Shown in pieces: positions 29,904-40,722 of a stretch of DNA of 64,000 bases. Numbering within the stretch: the first letter of the stretch is position 1; every line of letters starts with the position of its first letter. Source of the DNA: Gemella sp. GH3 (GTDB lineage Bacteria > Bacillota > Bacilli > Staphylococcales > Gemellaceae); contig NZ_JACBYC010000083.1 in NCBI RefSeq assembly GCF_013415425.1, forward strand, positions 25,171 through 89,170. Reading direction: 5' to 3'. The position numbers and the translations under genes are program-made. The notes under the pieces were generated by a model, which ran no database searches, was not told where the DNA came from, and saw only the letters and a list, made by a program, of their open reading frames with translations.

Positions 29904-32456
29904 TTATAATTGTTTTTTTCTATTTTTTAACTCTTTAATTTTATTTAATCTTTTTTCTTTTCGTTCTTTCTTTTCTTGACGTGAACTACTCTTAATTGGT
30001 CCTCTTGCAACGTGTTCTTTACTGTCATTAGTTATTAAAACTTTTTCTTCTTCTTTTATTTCTATTTCCGCTTGTTTTTCAACTTTAAGTTTTAATAGTC
30101 CTTCTGCTACACTATCTTCTATCTCATCAATCATATTTTCAAACATTATATGACCTTCATTTTTATATTCTCGTAAAGGATCAATTTGTCCATATGAACG
30201 TAAAAATATTCCTTTTCTTAGTTGATCCATTTGATCAATATGGTCAGTCCAATGTTTATCAATAGAATTTAATAAAATATATTTCTCAAAATTGTTCATA
30301 TTTTCATCAGTAAGTTGTTCACGTTTTTCAGCCAATTCTTCTTCTGCATTTTTCAACGCTATTTGTATTATTTCTTCTGCATCAGCATCATCAGAATAAT
30401 TTCCTACTAAAATTTTATTATTAGTCAAATATTTTTCGTTTAAAGTTTTTACAACATCTCTAACATCTACTTCTTCATCACTATAAATGTTATTAAACGA
30501 ATATTCTACTGTTTTTGTAATAGCACTATTTATCATATCATTTACTATATCTGATACATATTCACTTTCTAGGACTTGATTTCGCTCACCATACATGATT
30601 TCTCTTTGTTTCCTAAGGACATCATCATATTGTAAAACTTGTTTTCGAGAATCAAAATTATTTCCTTCAACTCGTTTCTGTGCACTTTCTACAGAACGAC
30701 TAACCATTCTACTTTCAAATGGTGAGTCATCATTTGCATCCATCAATCCTTTAAGTCTATCTGCACCAAATCTAACCATAAGCTCATCTTCTAATGATAA
30801 GTAAAATCTAGAATATCCTGGATCTCCTTGACGTCCAGAACGTCCTCTTAACTGATTATCAATACGTCTTGATTCATGTCTTTCTGTACCGATAACAGCT
30901 AAGCCTCCTAGTTCTCTAACACCTTCGCCTAATTTAATATCTGTTCCACGTCCTGCCATATTAGTTGCAATTGTAACAGAACCTAACTGTCCAGCTTGTT
31001 TTATAATTTCAGCTTCACTTTCATTTTGCTTAGCATTAAGTACTTTATGAGGCACACCTGCTCTATACAATAATTTTGATATTAATTCACTAGTTTCTAT
31101 TGCTACTGTACCTAAAAGGACTGGTTGTCCTTTTAAATATCTTTCTCTAACTTCTTCTACCATAGCACGATACTTCGACTCCATACTTCCATATATCAAA
31201 TCTGGTGCATCGATACGCATTATCGGTTTATTAGTTGGTATAGTAGTAACATACATATTGTAAATATTTCTAAATTCTTCTTCCTCTGTCTTGGCTGTAC
31301 CAGTCATACCACTAAGTTTTTTATACATTCTAAAATAATTTTGGAAGGTAATTGTAGCCATCGTCTTACTTTCTCTTTGGACAGTTACTCCTTCTTTAGC
31401 TTCTATAGCTTGGTGTAATCCTTCAGAGAATCTACGTCCTGGCATTGTACGTCCAGTAAATTGATCAACTATTAATATTTCACCTTCTTCTACAACATAA
31501 TCAACATCTAGCTTCATAGTATAATTTGCTTTTAATGCTTGATTAATATGATGAGTTAATTCTACATTTTTCAAATCATATAAATTGTTCAATCCAAAAT
31601 AACTCTCTGCTTTATCTATACCATGCTCAGACAATTGAATATTTTTAGTTTTCACATCTAGAGTATAATCTCCGTCACTACCATCCTCTTCTTCTGCACG
31701 ATGTAGAGTTTTTACAAAAGCATTAGCTACTTGGTATAAAGAAGTAGATTCTTGACCTTCTCCAGAAATAATAAGCGGTGTTCTAGCTTCATCAATAAGT
31801 ACAGAGTCTACCTCATCTATTACTGCATAACTAAGTGGTCTTTGTACTCTTGATTCAACAGTACGAACCATATTATCACGCAAGTAGTCAAAACCTAACT
31901 CATTATTAGTCGAATAAGTTATATCACATTTATAAACTTCACGTTTCTCTTCTGGAGTAAGAGAGTTTAAATTTAACCCTACTGTTAATCCCATATATTC
32001 ATAAAAAACACCCATCTCTTCTTTATCACGTTGAGACAAATATTCATTTACCGTAATAACATGTACACCTTCTCCATATAATGCATTTAAATATACAGGC
32101 ATAGTAGCAGTTAACGTCTTACCTTCTCCTGTACGCATCTCTGCAATATCTCCCCTATGAAGAGCAAGTCCACCCATAATTTGAACTTTATAAGGCTTCA
32201 TTCCCAGTGATCTACTAGAACCTTCTCTTGCAGCAGCCATAGCATCTATTAAAATATCATTTAAAATATCTTCTTTAGATCTGCCTTTTTCTTTTTGTTC
32301 TAAAATATAATTTTTAAATTCTACTGTTTTATTTTTTAATTGCTCTTCTGTTAATAGAGCATATTCTTCTTCTTTTGCAATAATTTTATCAGCTATTTTT
32401 GATAGACTTTTTAATTCTCGTCTGTTCGCATCAAAAATTTTACCAAATAAACCCAT
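29904..32456 (-). CDS. secA: preprotein translocase ATPase SecA
   Basis: The motor that pushes secreted proteins through SecYEG; 850 residues. Walker A is [14 protein letters not shown], Walker [22 protein letters not shown], with the helicase motifs GTVAIETSE and [10 protein letters not shown]. The C-terminus is a Lys/Arg-rich tail and lacks the cysteine zinc motif found in many SecA proteins, so it probably does not depend on SecB-type contacts. Its start has an AGGAAAACTA Shine-Dalgarno. It is transcribed alone. Confidence 0.97.
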   Translation of the reverse strand: MGLFGKIFDANRRELKSLSKIADKIIAKEEEYALLTEEQLKNKTVEFKNYILEQKEKGRSKEDILNDILIDAMAAAREGSSRSLGMKPYKVQIMGGLALHRGDIAEMRTGEGKTLTATMPVYLNALYGEGVHVITVNEYLSQRDKEEMGVFYEYMGLTVGLNLNSLTPEEKREVYKCDITYSTNNELGFDYLRDNMVRTVESRVQRPLSYAVIDEVDSVLIDEARTPLIISGEGQESTSLYQVANAFVKTLHRAEEEDGSDGDYTLDVKTKNIQLSEHGIDKAESYFGLNNLYDLKNVELTHHINQALKANYTMKLDVDYVVEEGEILIVDQFTGRTMPGRRFSEGLHQAIEAKEGVTVQRESKTMATITFQNYFRMYKKLSGMTGTAKTEEEEFRNIYNMYVTTIPTNKPIMRIDAPDLIYGSMESKYRAMVEEVRERYLKGQPVLLGTVAIETSELISKLLYRAGVPHKVLNAKQNESEAEIIKQAGQLGSVTIATNMAGRGTDIKLGEGVRELGGLAVIGTERHESRRIDNQLRGRSGRQGDPGYSRFYLSLEDELMVRFGADRLKGLMDANDDSPFESRMVSRSVESAQKRVEGNNFDSRKQVLQYDDVLRKQREIMYGERNQVLESEYVSDIVNDMINSAITKTVEYSFNNIYSDEEVDVRDVVKTLNEKYLTNNKILVGNYSDDADAEEIIQIALKNAEEELAEKREQLTDENMNNFEKYILLNSIDKHWTDHIDQMDQLRKGIFLRSYGQIDPLREYKNEGHIMFENMIDEIEDSVAEGLLKLKVEKQAEIEIKEEEKVLITNDSKEHVARGPIKSSSRQEKKERKEKRLNKIKELKNRKKQL

Positions 32457-32556
32457 ATTAGTTTTCCTCTCATTTAATTACCTAATATAATTTTGTCATA
32501 ATATTACAATTATATCATCAAAATATATATTTATCAAATCTTGAAAATTTATTACT

Positions 32557-32588
32557 AAAAGAGTTTAGAGAAAATCTCCAAACTCTTT
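32557..32588 (-). terminator. terminator after gloA
   Basis: On the minus strand AAAGAGTTTGGAGA and TCTCTAAACTCTTT pair with a four-base loop. The T tail is short, just past the gene. Confidence 0.65.
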
Positions 32589-32591
32589 AAT

Positions 32592-32975
32592 TTAATATTT
32601 AAATCTTATTACCTCAACTTTGTATCCGTCTGGATCAGTTATAAAGTAGTAGCCAGGCTTACTTCCTGGTAATCCTTTTAAGTCTGTAACGTTATATCCT
32701 AATTCTACGTGTTTTTTATGTAACTCTTCCAAATTTTCTACTGCTATAGCAATATGACCATATCCATTTCCTAAATCATATTCACCATGATCGTAGTTAT
32801 AAGTCAACTCTAGTTCATAGCTATCATTAGGTAGTGTTAAATATACTAATGTGAACTTATACTCTGGAAAATCTCTTTTTCTACTCACAGTAAAATCAAA
32901 AGCTTCCGTATAAAACTTAATAGATTCTTCTAAATCTTTAACTCTATAGCAAGTGTGTACCATTTGTTGTTTCAT
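32592..32975 (-). CDS. gloA: lactoylglutathione lyase (glyoxalase I)
   Basis: A single-domain glyoxalase I of about 127 residues, which isomerises the methylglyoxal hemithioacetal. Metal and fold landmarks are MVHTCYRVKDLEESIKFY, LELTYNYD, GYGHIAIAVE and FITDPDGYKVEVI. ATG 32975 is chosen because it has the AAGGAGA Shine-Dalgarno; the open frame runs 12 codons further up into the degV end. The close spacing (17 bases) to degV indicates an operon. Confidence 0.9.
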   Translation of the reverse strand: MKQQMVHTCYRVKDLEESIKFYTEAFDFTVSRKRDFPEYKFTLVYLTLPNDSYELELTYNYDHGEYDLGNGYGHIAIAVENLEELHKKHVELGYNVTDLKGLPGSKPGYYFITDPDGYKVEVIRFKY

Positions 32976-32991
32976 AGTATATGTCTCCTTT

Positions 32992-33849
32992 TTATAAGAT
33001 AGTCCATCCAATAGCTACTGATCCTAATCCTAAATGTGTAGCTATTACAGGCCCAATAACTCCTACATCTACATTTATATCATTATAATTACTTTCTAAA
33101 TATTCTTTAAGCTCTTCTGCTCTGTCTTCTGCCTCTACATGAATAACACAAACATGAATATTTTTCCCTTTGTTTTCAACATAAAATTCATCGAATAATT
33201 CTAATATTCGTGCAATAGCTTTTTTATAAGTACGTATTTTTTGATATGGGACTATTATTTTGTCTTCGAAATGTAGTATAGGCTTAACTTGTAACAAATT
33301 ACCTATCAGAGCTTGTGCACCATTTAATCTTCCACCACGATGCAAATGAGTCAAATCATCAACTACAAAATAAGCCTTAGAATATTTTTTCATATCGTTT
33401 AAAGATTCAATAATCTCATCTGGAGATTTTCCTTGATTTATTAATTCAAGTGCTTTTATAACATAAAAAGTTTCCGCTTGACAAGATACTTCAGAATCAA
33501 AAGAATGAACATTAATATCTGGAACCATTAATGATGCAACAGAATAAGATGAGAACGTACCACTTATCCCACTAGATAAAGATATAGCTATCACATCAGT
33601 ATAACCTTCTTCTTTCAAATTTTCTAAAGTAGCTACTACCTCTCCTATAGAAGGTTGTGAGGTTGTAGGAAATGTATTATTATCGTCTGTTAAATACTCT
33701 TTATATTCGTTCGAAGTAATATCTATTAACTCTTTTCTAGTCGAATTATTAATAGTAGCACTTAAATATACAATCTTTAAATTCTCATTTTCTTTTAACT
33801 CTTCACTCATATAAGAGGTAGAATCAACTAATACTGCTATTTTTTCCAC
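32992..33849 (-). CDS. DegV family fatty-acid-binding protein
   Basis: A 285-residue DegV/FakB-like protein. FakB proteins hold a fatty acid for phosphorylation by FakA. The signature segments are VLVDSTSYMSEE, FPTTSQPSIGEV, ISLSSGISGTFSS, SFDSEVSC and a C-terminal GPVIATHLGLGSVAIGW. No fakA is in the window. Precedes gloA in a two-gene unit. Confidence 0.92.
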   Translation of the reverse strand: MEKIAVLVDSTSYMSEELKENENLKIVYLSATINNSTRKELIDITSNEYKEYLTDDNNTFPTTSQPSIGEVVATLENLKEEGYTDVIAISLSSGISGTFSSYSVASLMVPDINVHSFDSEVSCQAETFYVIKALELINQGKSPDEIIESLNDMKKYSKAYFVVDDLTHLHRGGRLNGAQALIGNLLQVKPILHFEDKIIVPYQKIRTYKKAIARILELFDEFYVENKGKNIHVCVIHVEAEDRAEELKEYLESNYNDINVDVGVIGPVIATHLGLGSVAIGWTIL

Positions 33850-33896
33850 TAAATCAACCTACTATTAAATAATTAACAGCTTTTCCTTTCTTAAGT

Positions 33897-34445
33897 TTAA
33901 TTAAACTTCTCTACATGATACAGTTCTAATTCAACTTTTGTTTCACGTCCCATAAGTTCAATCATAACATCAACTTTGTAATTAGCTAAATCAATATCTG
34001 ATACTTTTCCTTCCATACCAACGAAAGGCCCAGAAATAACATTTACATAATCACCTATGCTAATATCAACTTCTGTAACACTTGCTAATCCCATTTCTTT
34101 TAGAATAAAATTAATTTCTTCTGGTAATAAAGGACTCGGCTTACTCCCCGACCCATGAGATCCTACAAATCCCGTAACACCAGGAGTATTTCTAACAATA
34201 AACCAAGAGTCATCAGTCATAACTAACTCTACTAATACATACCCCGGGAAAGTTTTTCTCGTAACCTCTTTTTTCTTTCCTGTAGGTGTTACTATAACTT
34301 CTTTTTCCTCAGGTACTACTATCCTAAATATCTTATCTTCCATATTTAGGGTTTCTACTCTTTTTTCTAAATTATCTTTTACTTTATTTTCATAACCAGA
34401 ATAAGTATGTATAACATACCATTCTTTATTCACTGTATTTTCCAT
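33897..34445 (-). CDS. nusG: transcription elongation/termination factor NusG
   Basis: Binds RNA polymerase and modulates pausing. The 182 residues hold the NGN domain (KEWYVIHTYSGYENKVKDNL, RKTFPGYVLVELVM) and the KOW motif (GDYVNVISGPFVGMEGKVSDID). It lies 29 bases after secE, the conserved secE-nusG pair. Confidence 0.98.
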   Translation of the reverse strand: MENTVNKEWYVIHTYSGYENKVKDNLEKRVETLNMEDKIFRIVVPEEKEVIVTPTGKKKEVTRKTFPGYVLVELVMTDDSWFIVRNTPGVTGFVGSHGSGSKPSPLLPEEINFILKEMGLASVTEVDISIGDYVNVISGPFVGMEGKVSDIDLANYKVDVMIELMGRETKVELELYHVEKFN

Positions 34446-34474
34446 TAATTTTTATCACCTTACTAGTTATTTTA

Positions 34475-34651
34475 TTAATAAATCTTAATATACCTTAATA
34501 ACGCTGTTATACCTAAATCAACTAAATAAGTAAATGCCATCAAAACACCTACAGCAAAAATAACTATAGCTGTTTTTTTCAGTAACTCTAACCCTGTAGG
34601 CCAGCTTACTTTTCTCATTTCAGATACAACACCCTTTAAAAATTTAATCAT
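34475..34651 (-). CDS. secE: preprotein translocase subunit SecE
   Basis: A 58-residue single-helix subunit of the SecYEG channel, short enough to be missed. The translation starts MIKFLKGVVSEMRKVSWPTG, the family amphipathic helix, followed by one membrane span (TAIVIFAVGVLMAFTYLVDL). A GGAGGAAT Shine-Dalgarno precedes ATG 34651. Confidence 0.96.
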   Translation of the reverse strand: MIKFLKGVVSEMRKVSWPTGLELLKKTAIVIFAVGVLMAFTYLVDLGITALLRYIKIY

Positions 34652-34697
34652 TAAAGAATAATTCCTCCATAAATATATTTTTATTCAAATATACTAA

Positions 34698-34740
34698 ATT
34701 ATACACTATTACTACACAAATATCAAGGTATTAACTGTGT
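34698..34740 (-). promoter_or_regulatory. secE-nusG promoter with overlapping inverted repeat
   Basis: On the minus strand TTGATA (34721-34726), 17 bases and TATAAT (34698-34703). The inverted halves CTACACA and TGTGTAG straddle the -35 box (about 34709-34738), which could be an operator or a chance dyad. Confidence 0.65.
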
Positions 34741-34818
34741 AGATTAATATATTTATAACAATAAACCCTTTATTTTACTGATATATAAGTTTATTTAGAT
34801 ACTTTTTTATACATAAAT

Positions 34819-34853
34819 TAAAAAGACCGATACAATTTTTTGTACCGATCCTT
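34819..34853 (-). terminator. terminator downstream of Na/Pi cotransporter region
   Basis: On the minus strand GATCGGTACAA and TTGTATCGGTC pair and are followed by TTTTT. It ends transcripts arriving from the Na/Pi gene before secE. Confidence 0.8.
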
Positions 34854-34858
34854 TTTTC

Positions 34859-34951
34859 TTAAGAAACTTGTAAACTGTACAATCTGTAAATTAATATCCC
34901 AAAAAATAAAATTAAAATAATTATTATAGTATAAAATTTATAGTTTTTCAT
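34859..34951 (-). CDS. possible 30-residue membrane peptide
   Basis: A small frame between the Na/Pi gene stop and the terminator: two short basic ends around a single hydrophobic span, IIIILILFFGILIYRLYSLQ. It starts nine bases past the upstream stop, so termination-reinitiation could translate it. There is no clear Shine-Dalgarno. It may be a real microprotein or a chance frame in AT-rich DNA. Confidence 0.3.
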   Translation of the reverse strand: MKNYKFYTIIIILILFFGILIYRLYSLQVS

Positions 34952-34960
34952 AGAATAAAA

Positions 34961-36592
34961 TTAAATTGTACCCGTTAATTTTTTCTCTAGAATATTTCTA
35001 ACATGTTCACAAATACGAGTGAAGTGAGTAATTAAATCTATGTATACCACTCCTCCTGAAATTCCGCAAGAACCTTCTCTCATTCTATTTGTATGGTTCT
35101 TTCTTGCATTCTTTTCTAAAGCATACATTTTATTGCAGATAGCTAAGGCTTCTCCTGCAATAACATTATCATCTTCTTCTAAACTCTTAATTGTTAAATC
35201 TATCATTTTTACAGATTGTTCGTGCATTTCTTTAACTTCTTTTACTGCATCATCAGAAAATTTAATACCCTTATCAATCTGGTATTTTATAGAAGTTATG
35301 ATATCTCTTGAATGATCTCCTATACGTTCAATATCACGTGTTCCATCTAACAATCCAGAAGCCTCTATACCTTCTTTTTCACTTAATTTCTCTCTAAATA
35401 ATAAAGATAAGTAATTAGTCATCTCTTCATCTATAGAATTTATTGCTTCTTCTATAGTAATACCCTTATTGAAAAGTTTTTCTTCTTTTGTTAAAAAATA
35501 ATTAACAGCATTATTAACACTCTTTTGTGATAATTCTAACATACTTATAAATTCTTTTTTTACTTGCCCTAAAGCTATAGCAGGAGCGCTAGTTATTAAA
35601 GATGTTTCTAAATGTTGAGTTCTATACTTAATAACTTCATCCTCACCTGGAATAATTTTAGTAACTATAACCGCTAGTAACCAAATGAATGGGAACTGTA
35701 ATAATGTGTTCAACACATTAAAAGTACCATGAGCAAATGCTATAGTCATTTTAGGATCTAAACCTAGAGAATTTTCTATATATTGAATGAACATAGTATA
35801 CGGATATAAAGCAATAAGACATATAATTGTCCCTATAACATTAAACAATACGTGTGCTGCAGCCACACGTCTAGCAGCAATTGTTGATCCTAAAACTGCT
35901 AAAACTGCTGTAATAGTTGTTCCTATATTATCTCCAAATAATACCGGTAATGCTGCTGATAAATCAACTGCTCCATCAGCATATAAATTTTGTAAAATAG
36001 CTATAGTAGCTGCTGATGATTGAATTAACATAGTTAACACCGTCCCTACAGTAACACCTACTATCGGGCTATCAGATAAATGTCCTAATGCAGCCATAAA
36101 CCAATCCATCTCTTTCATTGGTCCCATAGCAGAAGACATAAGTTTTAATGAATAAAATATACCTCCTACACCGAAAAGAACTCGTCCTATATTATTAACA
36201 TTTTTTCGCTTAGTAAAAAATAAACACGCTGCCCCTATAAATATTACTGGTAAAGCATAAGCAGATAAGTTAAATCCTATTATAAATGATGTTACAGTTG
36301 TACCTATGTTAGCTCCCATAACTATACCTATAGCTTGTTTTAAGTTTAATAATCCTGCAGCCACTAAACTTACAGTTATAACTGTTGAACCTGAACTAGA
36401 CTGTATAAGTACTGTAACAAAAATACCTACCAAAACAGCTCTAAGCGGTGTAGACGTGTACCTATCAAGTACATTTCTCATCTTATCCCCTGCTATTAAT
36501 TGAAGACCGTCTCCCATATATTTAATACTAAATAGAAAAAGACCTAATCCTCCAAAAAAAGTAAATAAAATATTTTGCCATATCTCTGACAT
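34961..36592 (-). CDS. Na/Pi cotransporter family protein
   Basis: A 543-residue protein with two NptA-type repeats and a PhoU-like C-terminal helical domain. The inverted-repeat motifs are IQSSSGSTVITVSLVAAG and LIQSSAATIAILQNL, with VMGANIGTTVT and FGDNIGTTITA. The family couples sodium and phosphate movement, often as an exporter. GGAGGAAAAGG before ATG 36592 is a strong Shine-Dalgarno. It is transcribed alone. Confidence 0.93.
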   Translation of the reverse strand: MSEIWQNILFTFFGGLGLFLFSIKYMGDGLQLIAGDKMRNVLDRYTSTPLRAVLVGIFVTVLIQSSSGSTVITVSLVAAGLLNLKQAIGIVMGANIGTTVTSFIIGFNLSAYALPVIFIGAACLFFTKRKNVNNIGRVLFGVGGIFYSLKLMSSAMGPMKEMDWFMAALGHLSDSPIVGVTVGTVLTMLIQSSAATIAILQNLYADGAVDLSAALPVLFGDNIGTTITAVLAVLGSTIAARRVAAAHVLFNVIGTIICLIALYPYTMFIQYIENSLGLDPKMTIAFAHGTFNVLNTLLQFPFIWLLAVIVTKIIPGEDEVIKYRTQHLETSLITSAPAIALGQVKKEFISMLELSQKSVNNAVNYFLTKEEKLFNKGITIEEAINSIDEEMTNYLSLLFREKLSEKEGIEASGLLDGTRDIERIGDHSRDIITSIKYQIDKGIKFSDDAVKEVKEMHEQSVKMIDLTIKSLEEDDNVIAGEALAICNKMYALEKNARKNHTNRMREGSCGISGGVVYIDLITHFTRICEHVRNILEKKLTGTI

Positions 36593-37028
36593 GACCTTTT
36601 CCTCCTAAAATATGTATAAGTATTTGTAGAATTACCACAAATACCCTTAAATTATAACAAATATATTTTATAAATACAACTACATTATAATTAATTATAC
36701 TATTATTTTAGAAATAAATTAATATATTTAAAATTTATTTTTTGTGAATGGTTCCAAAATGATAAAAATAAATATGTTGATATTAATAATTAAAATTTCA
36801 ATATATTTCAAACTAAATATTCAATTTTTTAATAGCTAATTAAAAAAGTTTTAATATTTATAATAGAGATTTATTTTAAATATTTAATAATTTAAAACAA
36901 CAAAACATAGGTTGATTATTACACCTCAACAAATGCAAACAATAACAAAACATATCGATACTTCTTACAAGATAGTAAATGGTAATATAATAATTAATTT
37001 ATACGGTATATACTGTGATACTTTATGA
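36593..37028. other. gene-free AT-rich stretch
   Basis: Over 430 bases between the Na/Pi gene and the rpsD terminator. I find no frame with a start signal, no tRNA-like fold and no strong hairpin. It should hold the Na/Pi promoter near its left end. A weak dyad ACGGTATATACTGT lies near 37003-37016. Confidence 0.5.
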
Positions 37029-37066
37029 CAAAAAATACCCCTTAAACATATGTTCAAGGGGCTTTA
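37029..37066 (-). terminator. terminator after rpsD
   Basis: On the minus strand AAAGCCCCTTGAACATA and its partner TATGTTTAAGGGGTATT pair and are followed by T6. Confidence 0.9.
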
Positions 37067-37070
37067 ATTA

Positions 37071-37673
37071 TTAACGTGAGTAGTACTCAACTATTAATTG
37101 TTCATTTATTTCTTGATTTAATTCACTTCTCTCTGGAACTCTTACTAATGATCCTTCTAATTTATCTGCATCAAAAGTTAAGTATTCAGGTACAAAGTTA
37201 GTTATTTCTACTGCTTCTTTTATAATTTCTAGGTTACGAGATTTTTCTCTTACTGAAACTACTTGACCTGGTTTTACTTGATATGAAGCTATATCAACTT
37301 TTTTACCATCAACCAATACGTGTCCATGGTTTACTAATTGACGAGCTTGACGATTAGTTCTAGCTAATCCTAAGCTGTAAACTACTGAGTCCAAACGAGT
37401 AGCTAATAAAGCCATAAAGTTTGTACCATGTAATCCTTGTAATTTACCTGCTTTATCAAATAATTTACGGAATTGCTTTTCGTTCATACCGTGTAAGTAA
37501 CGAAGTTTTTGTTTTTCTTGTAATTGTAATCCGTATTCAGATAATTTTTTTCTTTGGTTTGGACCATGTTGTCCTGGTGCGTAAGGACGTCTTGCTAACT
37601 CCTTACCTGTACCGCTTAATGATATTCCTAAGCGACGTGATTTTTTCCAAGTTGAACCTGTAAAACGAGCCAT
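37071..37673 (-). CDS. rpsD: 30S ribosomal protein S4
   Basis: A 200-residue primary 16S rRNA binder and, in Bacillus, a translational repressor of its own mRNA. ATG 37673 ([20 protein letters not shown]) has the GGAGGAGC Shine-Dalgarno; the longer open frame is leader sequence. The S4 RNA-binding segment [20 protein letters not shown] is present. Confidence 0.98.
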   Translation of the reverse strand: MARFTGSTWKKSRRLGISLSGTGKELARRPYAPGQHGPNQRKKLSEYGLQLQEKQKLRYLHGMNEKQFRKLFDKAGKLQGLHGTNFMALLATRLDSVVYSLGLARTNRQARQLVNHGHVLVDGKKVDIASYQVKPGQVVSVREKSRNLEIIKEAVEITNFVPEYLTFDADKLEGSLVRVPERSELNQEINEQLIVEYYSR

Positions 37674-37689
37674 TTTATGCTCCTCCTTA

Positions 37690-37830
37690 ATTTCTTTTTG
37701 TTTTTTTGGTAAAACAAAAAGCACAAATATCCGCTGTTGTATATGTTATAAAAATTGGAACTTCGTCTAGCAGCATAGACTACGAGTTGCCACATCAAAA
37801 AATGTATAACATAGAGGCAATAACAAATAT
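37690..37830 (-). promoter_or_regulatory. structured rpsD leader (S4 autoregulation candidate)
   Basis: The untranslated leader folds around a long-range pairing TATGTTATA with TATAACATA (about 37741-37751 with 37803-37813). Inside is the hairpin GTCTA-TGCTGC-TAGAC. S4 binds such a leader pseudoknot in Bacillus. The match here is structural, by eye, not a model score. Confidence 0.6.
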
Positions 37831-37899
37831 TTCACTGCTATTATATTTTACACTGTTTAATATCTTAACACTATTTTATTATTTAGTCAATAGATTTAT

Positions 37900-38625
37900 T
37901 TAAAAACCTTGTTTCTTTAAAATTTCTTTCGTCTTAGAATTATTTTTCTCATAAACATCAGCAAATTTTTGACTCCATAACTTAGTCTCTCTGGCTTCTG
38001 CAAAAATCTCTAATGTTTCATTATACTCATCTATATCTTCTAAAGTAGATGAAGGATAGCTATTATAGCCTACATTAACTTTAGCATTAAATCTTGGTTT
38101 AACTCTTTCAGTAGTTAGTTCTTCATCCAACTTACCGATGCTAAGTCCACATATAGGGAAACTATATTTAGGAATATTTAACATTTCTATTATTTCCTCT
38201 GCTATTACACGTACACCACCACAAAATACAGTTCCATAGCCTAAAGATTCTGCTACTGTAGCAGCATTTTGCATAGCAAGTGATACATCAGTTGTTGAAT
38301 TAATCAATATATCAACATTATCCTCTATATCAAAATTTTTACTATGTTTTTTACTAGCTAAACTATGTCTAGTTAAATCTATACAAAATATAAGAAAAAC
38401 CGAACTAGTTTGTATGTGAGGATTCCTCATAGATAGTTCAAACAATCTATCTTTAATAGTTTGGTCATCTACTACTATTATATTGTAGTGTTGTCCATTC
38501 ATCCAACTAGGTGCTTGTTTTGCACAATCTAAAATTGTATCTAATTCTAATTTTGATAGTTTATACCCTTTTATAAAATTGCGATTAGATCTATGTTCTT
38601 TTATAGTACTTATTACTTCATTCAT
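37900..38625 (-). CDS. NADPH-dependent FMN oxidoreductase, nitroreductase family
   Basis: A 241-residue flavoprotein of the NfsA/NfrA subgroup. The FMN-binding start is IKEHRSNRNFIKGYKL, followed by QAPSWMNGQHYNIIVV, LAMQNAATVAESLGYG and GLSIGKLDEE, then KPRFN. Such enzymes reduce flavins, nitroaromatics or disulfides. It is transcribed alone. Confidence 0.85.
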   Translation of the reverse strand: MNEVISTIKEHRSNRNFIKGYKLSKLELDTILDCAKQAPSWMNGQHYNIIVVDDQTIKDRLFELSMRNPHIQTSSVFLIFCIDLTRHSLASKKHSKNFDIEDNVDILINSTTDVSLAMQNAATVAESLGYGTVFCGGVRVIAEEIIEMLNIPKYSFPICGLSIGKLDEELTTERVKPRFNAKVNVGYNSYPSSTLEDIDEYNETLEIFAEARETKLWSQKFADVYEKNNSKTKEILKKQGF

Positions 38626-38743
38626 TATTTTATACTCCTATAATATTGATGTTGCATCTAATTATAAATAATAGTTATTAAATTAAAAATAATTTTAAAA
38701 TTAATTTATACAGACCAATTAATGAAATTTATATATCCTACAA

Positions 38744-39199
38744 TTATCTTTCTATACTAAATCCTATTACTTTAACTTTGTTTACATATTTTAAATTTTC
38801 AATTTTTGTTTTTAAAGTTTCTATAGTAGTAACTTCTAAATCAATATTTAAAGAAAATATAATTGTTGCTCTATTATTTATAGGTACTGTTTGATGAATA
38901 GTTATTACACTACATCTCTCTCCATTTACAATAGATAATATTTCTCCTAAGATTCCTGGTATATCATCTACATTTATTGATAATGATAAAACAGAATCCT
39001 TTTTGAAATCTTCAATAGGAAATATAGTGTCTTTATATTTATAAAATGCACTTCTACTTAAATCATACTTCTTTGCAGCCTCTAGTATAGATAAGTCTGG
39101 ATTTTCTTCTAAAACTTTTTTTATTTTCAAAGTTTTTTGTATAGCTTCTGATAAAACATCTTCCCTAATAATATAATATTTTTTATCATCAAATTTCAT
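38744..39199 (-). CDS. pheB: ACT domain-containing protein (UPF0735)
   Basis: A 151-residue protein with an N-terminal helix-turn-helix-like region (ILEAAKKYDLSRSAFYKYKD) and a C-terminal ACT domain (LSLSINVDDIPGILGEILSIV). It matches the PheB/UPF0735 family found next to obg in Bacillus, where a link to aromatic amino acid supply was proposed. Here it begins six bases after the obg stop. Ligand unknown. Confidence 0.85.
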   Translation of the reverse strand: MKFDDKKYYIIREDVLSEAIQKTLKIKKVLEENPDLSILEAAKKYDLSRSAFYKYKDTIFPIEDFKKDSVLSLSINVDDIPGILGEILSIVNGERCSVITIHQTVPINNRATIIFSLNIDLEVTTIETLKTKIENLKYVNKVKVIGFSIER

Positions 39200-39205
39200 A
39201 ATTAT

Positions 39206-40510
39206 TTACTCCACAAATTCAAATTCACCTTTTAATATTTTTACAGTATCTCCATTAGAGCATCCTCTAGCTCTTAGAGCATCATCAACTCCCATAGAAC
39301 GCATTTGTTGAGCAAATCTTCTCACAGATGCATCTCTATTGAAATCAGTCATTAAAAATGCTCTTTCTATTCCTGCACCACTTACTACATAAGCACCAGT
39401 ATCATCTCTTGTAATAGTAAATGTTTCGTCCTTAGGTTTATGCTTGTAAAGAACTCTGTTTTCCATATTTTCATCTTCTGCATTTAGTTCATAAAGAAGA
39501 CTAGGATCTGTATTTTCTAAAATATCACTTACTTTATAAAGTAAATTATCTATATTTTCTCTAGTAAAAGCAGATATTTCTACTATTTCTATATCTTCTC
39601 CATTCTCTTTCAAATCTTTCTTGAATTTTTCTAAATTTTCTTTAGAGTCTGGCATATCCATCTTGTTAGCAACGACTACCTGTGGTCTTTCCAAAAGTCT
39701 CATATTATAATTTTCTAACTCAGCATTAATTATTTTATAATCTTCATATGGATTTCTTCCATCAGTTGCAGACATATCAATAACGTGAACTATAACTTTA
39801 GTTCTTTCGATATGGCGTAAAAATTGATGCCCGAGTCCTACACCTTGACTCGCCCCTTCTATTAGACCAGGCAAGTCTGCCATAACAAAACTTTTATGAT
39901 CTTTAGTTTCTACTACTCCTAAGTTAGGAACTAAAGTTGTAAAGTGATATTCTGCTATTTTAGGCTTTGCTTTAGAAGTTATCGATAATAAAGTTGATTT
40001 ACCTACCGAAGGGAAGCCTACCAATCCTACATCTGCCATCAACTTAAGCTCTAATGTTAAATTTCTTTCTTCTCCAGGTTCCCCGTTCTCTGCAATCTCT
40101 GGTGCAGGATTAGAAGGTGTGGCAAAGCGACAATTACCTCGACCACCGCGACCTCCTCTAGCTATAAGCACTTCTTGATTATGTTGAGTCAAATCACCTA
40201 GAACTTCTCCTGTATCTGTATCTTTAATTACCGTTCCTGGTGGCACTATTAAATATAAGTCTTTAGATTTTCTTCCGTGCATACCTTTACTCATACCATT
40301 CTCACCATTAGGTGCTATAAATTTCTTTTGATAGCGGTAATCCATAAAAGTTCTAAGACCTTCGTCAACTTTAAAAATTACATTAGCTCCTCTTCCTCCG
40401 TCCCCTCCTGCAGGACCTCCTTTAGGAACATATTTTTCTCGACGAAACGCTACTAATCCATTTCCTCCGTCTCCTGAACGAACATAAATTTTTACCTCAT
40501 CTATAAACAT
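39206..40510 (-). CDS. obg: GTPase Obg
   Basis: Essential GTPase in ribosome assembly and stress control; 434 residues. The glycine-rich Obg fold fills residues 1-158 ([23 protein letters not shown]). The G domain has [20 protein letters not shown] and NKMD. The C-terminal OCT domain ends at KGEFEFVE. It is operonic with pheB. Confidence 0.98.
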   Translation of the reverse strand: MFIDEVKIYVRSGDGGNGLVAFRREKYVPKGGPAGGDGGRGANVIFKVDEGLRTFMDYRYQKKFIAPNGENGMSKGMHGRKSKDLYLIVPPGTVIKDTDTGEVLGDLTQHNQEVLIARGGRGGRGNCRFATPSNPAPEIAENGEPGEERNLTLELKLMADVGLVGFPSVGKSTLLSITSKAKPKIAEYHFTTLVPNLGVVETKDHKSFVMADLPGLIEGASQGVGLGHQFLRHIERTKVIVHVIDMSATDGRNPYEDYKIINAELENYNMRLLERPQVVVANKMDMPDSKENLEKFKKDLKENGEDIEIVEISAFTRENIDNLLYKVSDILENTDPSLLYELNAEDENMENRVLYKHKPKDETFTITRDDTGAYVVSGAGIERAFLMTDFNRDASVRRFAQQMRSMGVDDALRARGCSNGDTVKILKGEFEFVE

Positions 40511-40591
40511 TTCTTCACTCCTATAAAATTATTTACCAATCATCATAACTTAAAAATTAATCACTAATATTATAACATAATATATAAATTT

Positions 40592-40631
40592 TAAAAAAAT
40601 AAACGGTATAATGGCTAACCATTACACCGTA
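40592..40631 (-). terminator. terminator of the tRNA cluster
   Basis: On the minus strand ACGGTGTAATGG-TTAG-CCATTATACCGT is followed by TTATTTTTTT, just after tRNA-Asn. Confidence 0.9.
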
Positions 40632-40637
40632 AACTTA

Positions 40638-40711
40638 CTCCACAGGCAGGACTCGAACCTGCGACCCTCTGATTAACAGTCAGATGCTACTACCAACTGA
40701 GCTACTGTGGA
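40638..40711 (-). tRNA. tRNA-Asn (GTT)
   Basis: A full cloverleaf with acceptor TCCACAG/CTGTGGA, anticodon loop CTGTTAA (anticodon GTT) and T loop GGTTCGAGTCC. The discriminator is G. The 3' CCA is not encoded; GTAA follows, so CCA must be added by nucleotidyltransferase. It is last in the Gly-Ser-Asn transcript. Confidence 0.97.
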
Positions 40712-40722
40712 TCAATGATCAA

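Noticed and set aside
36593..37028. Hidden gene or RNA in the longest core intergenic gap
   Set aside because: I looked on both strands and found no start signal, tRNA-like fold or strong terminator inside it.
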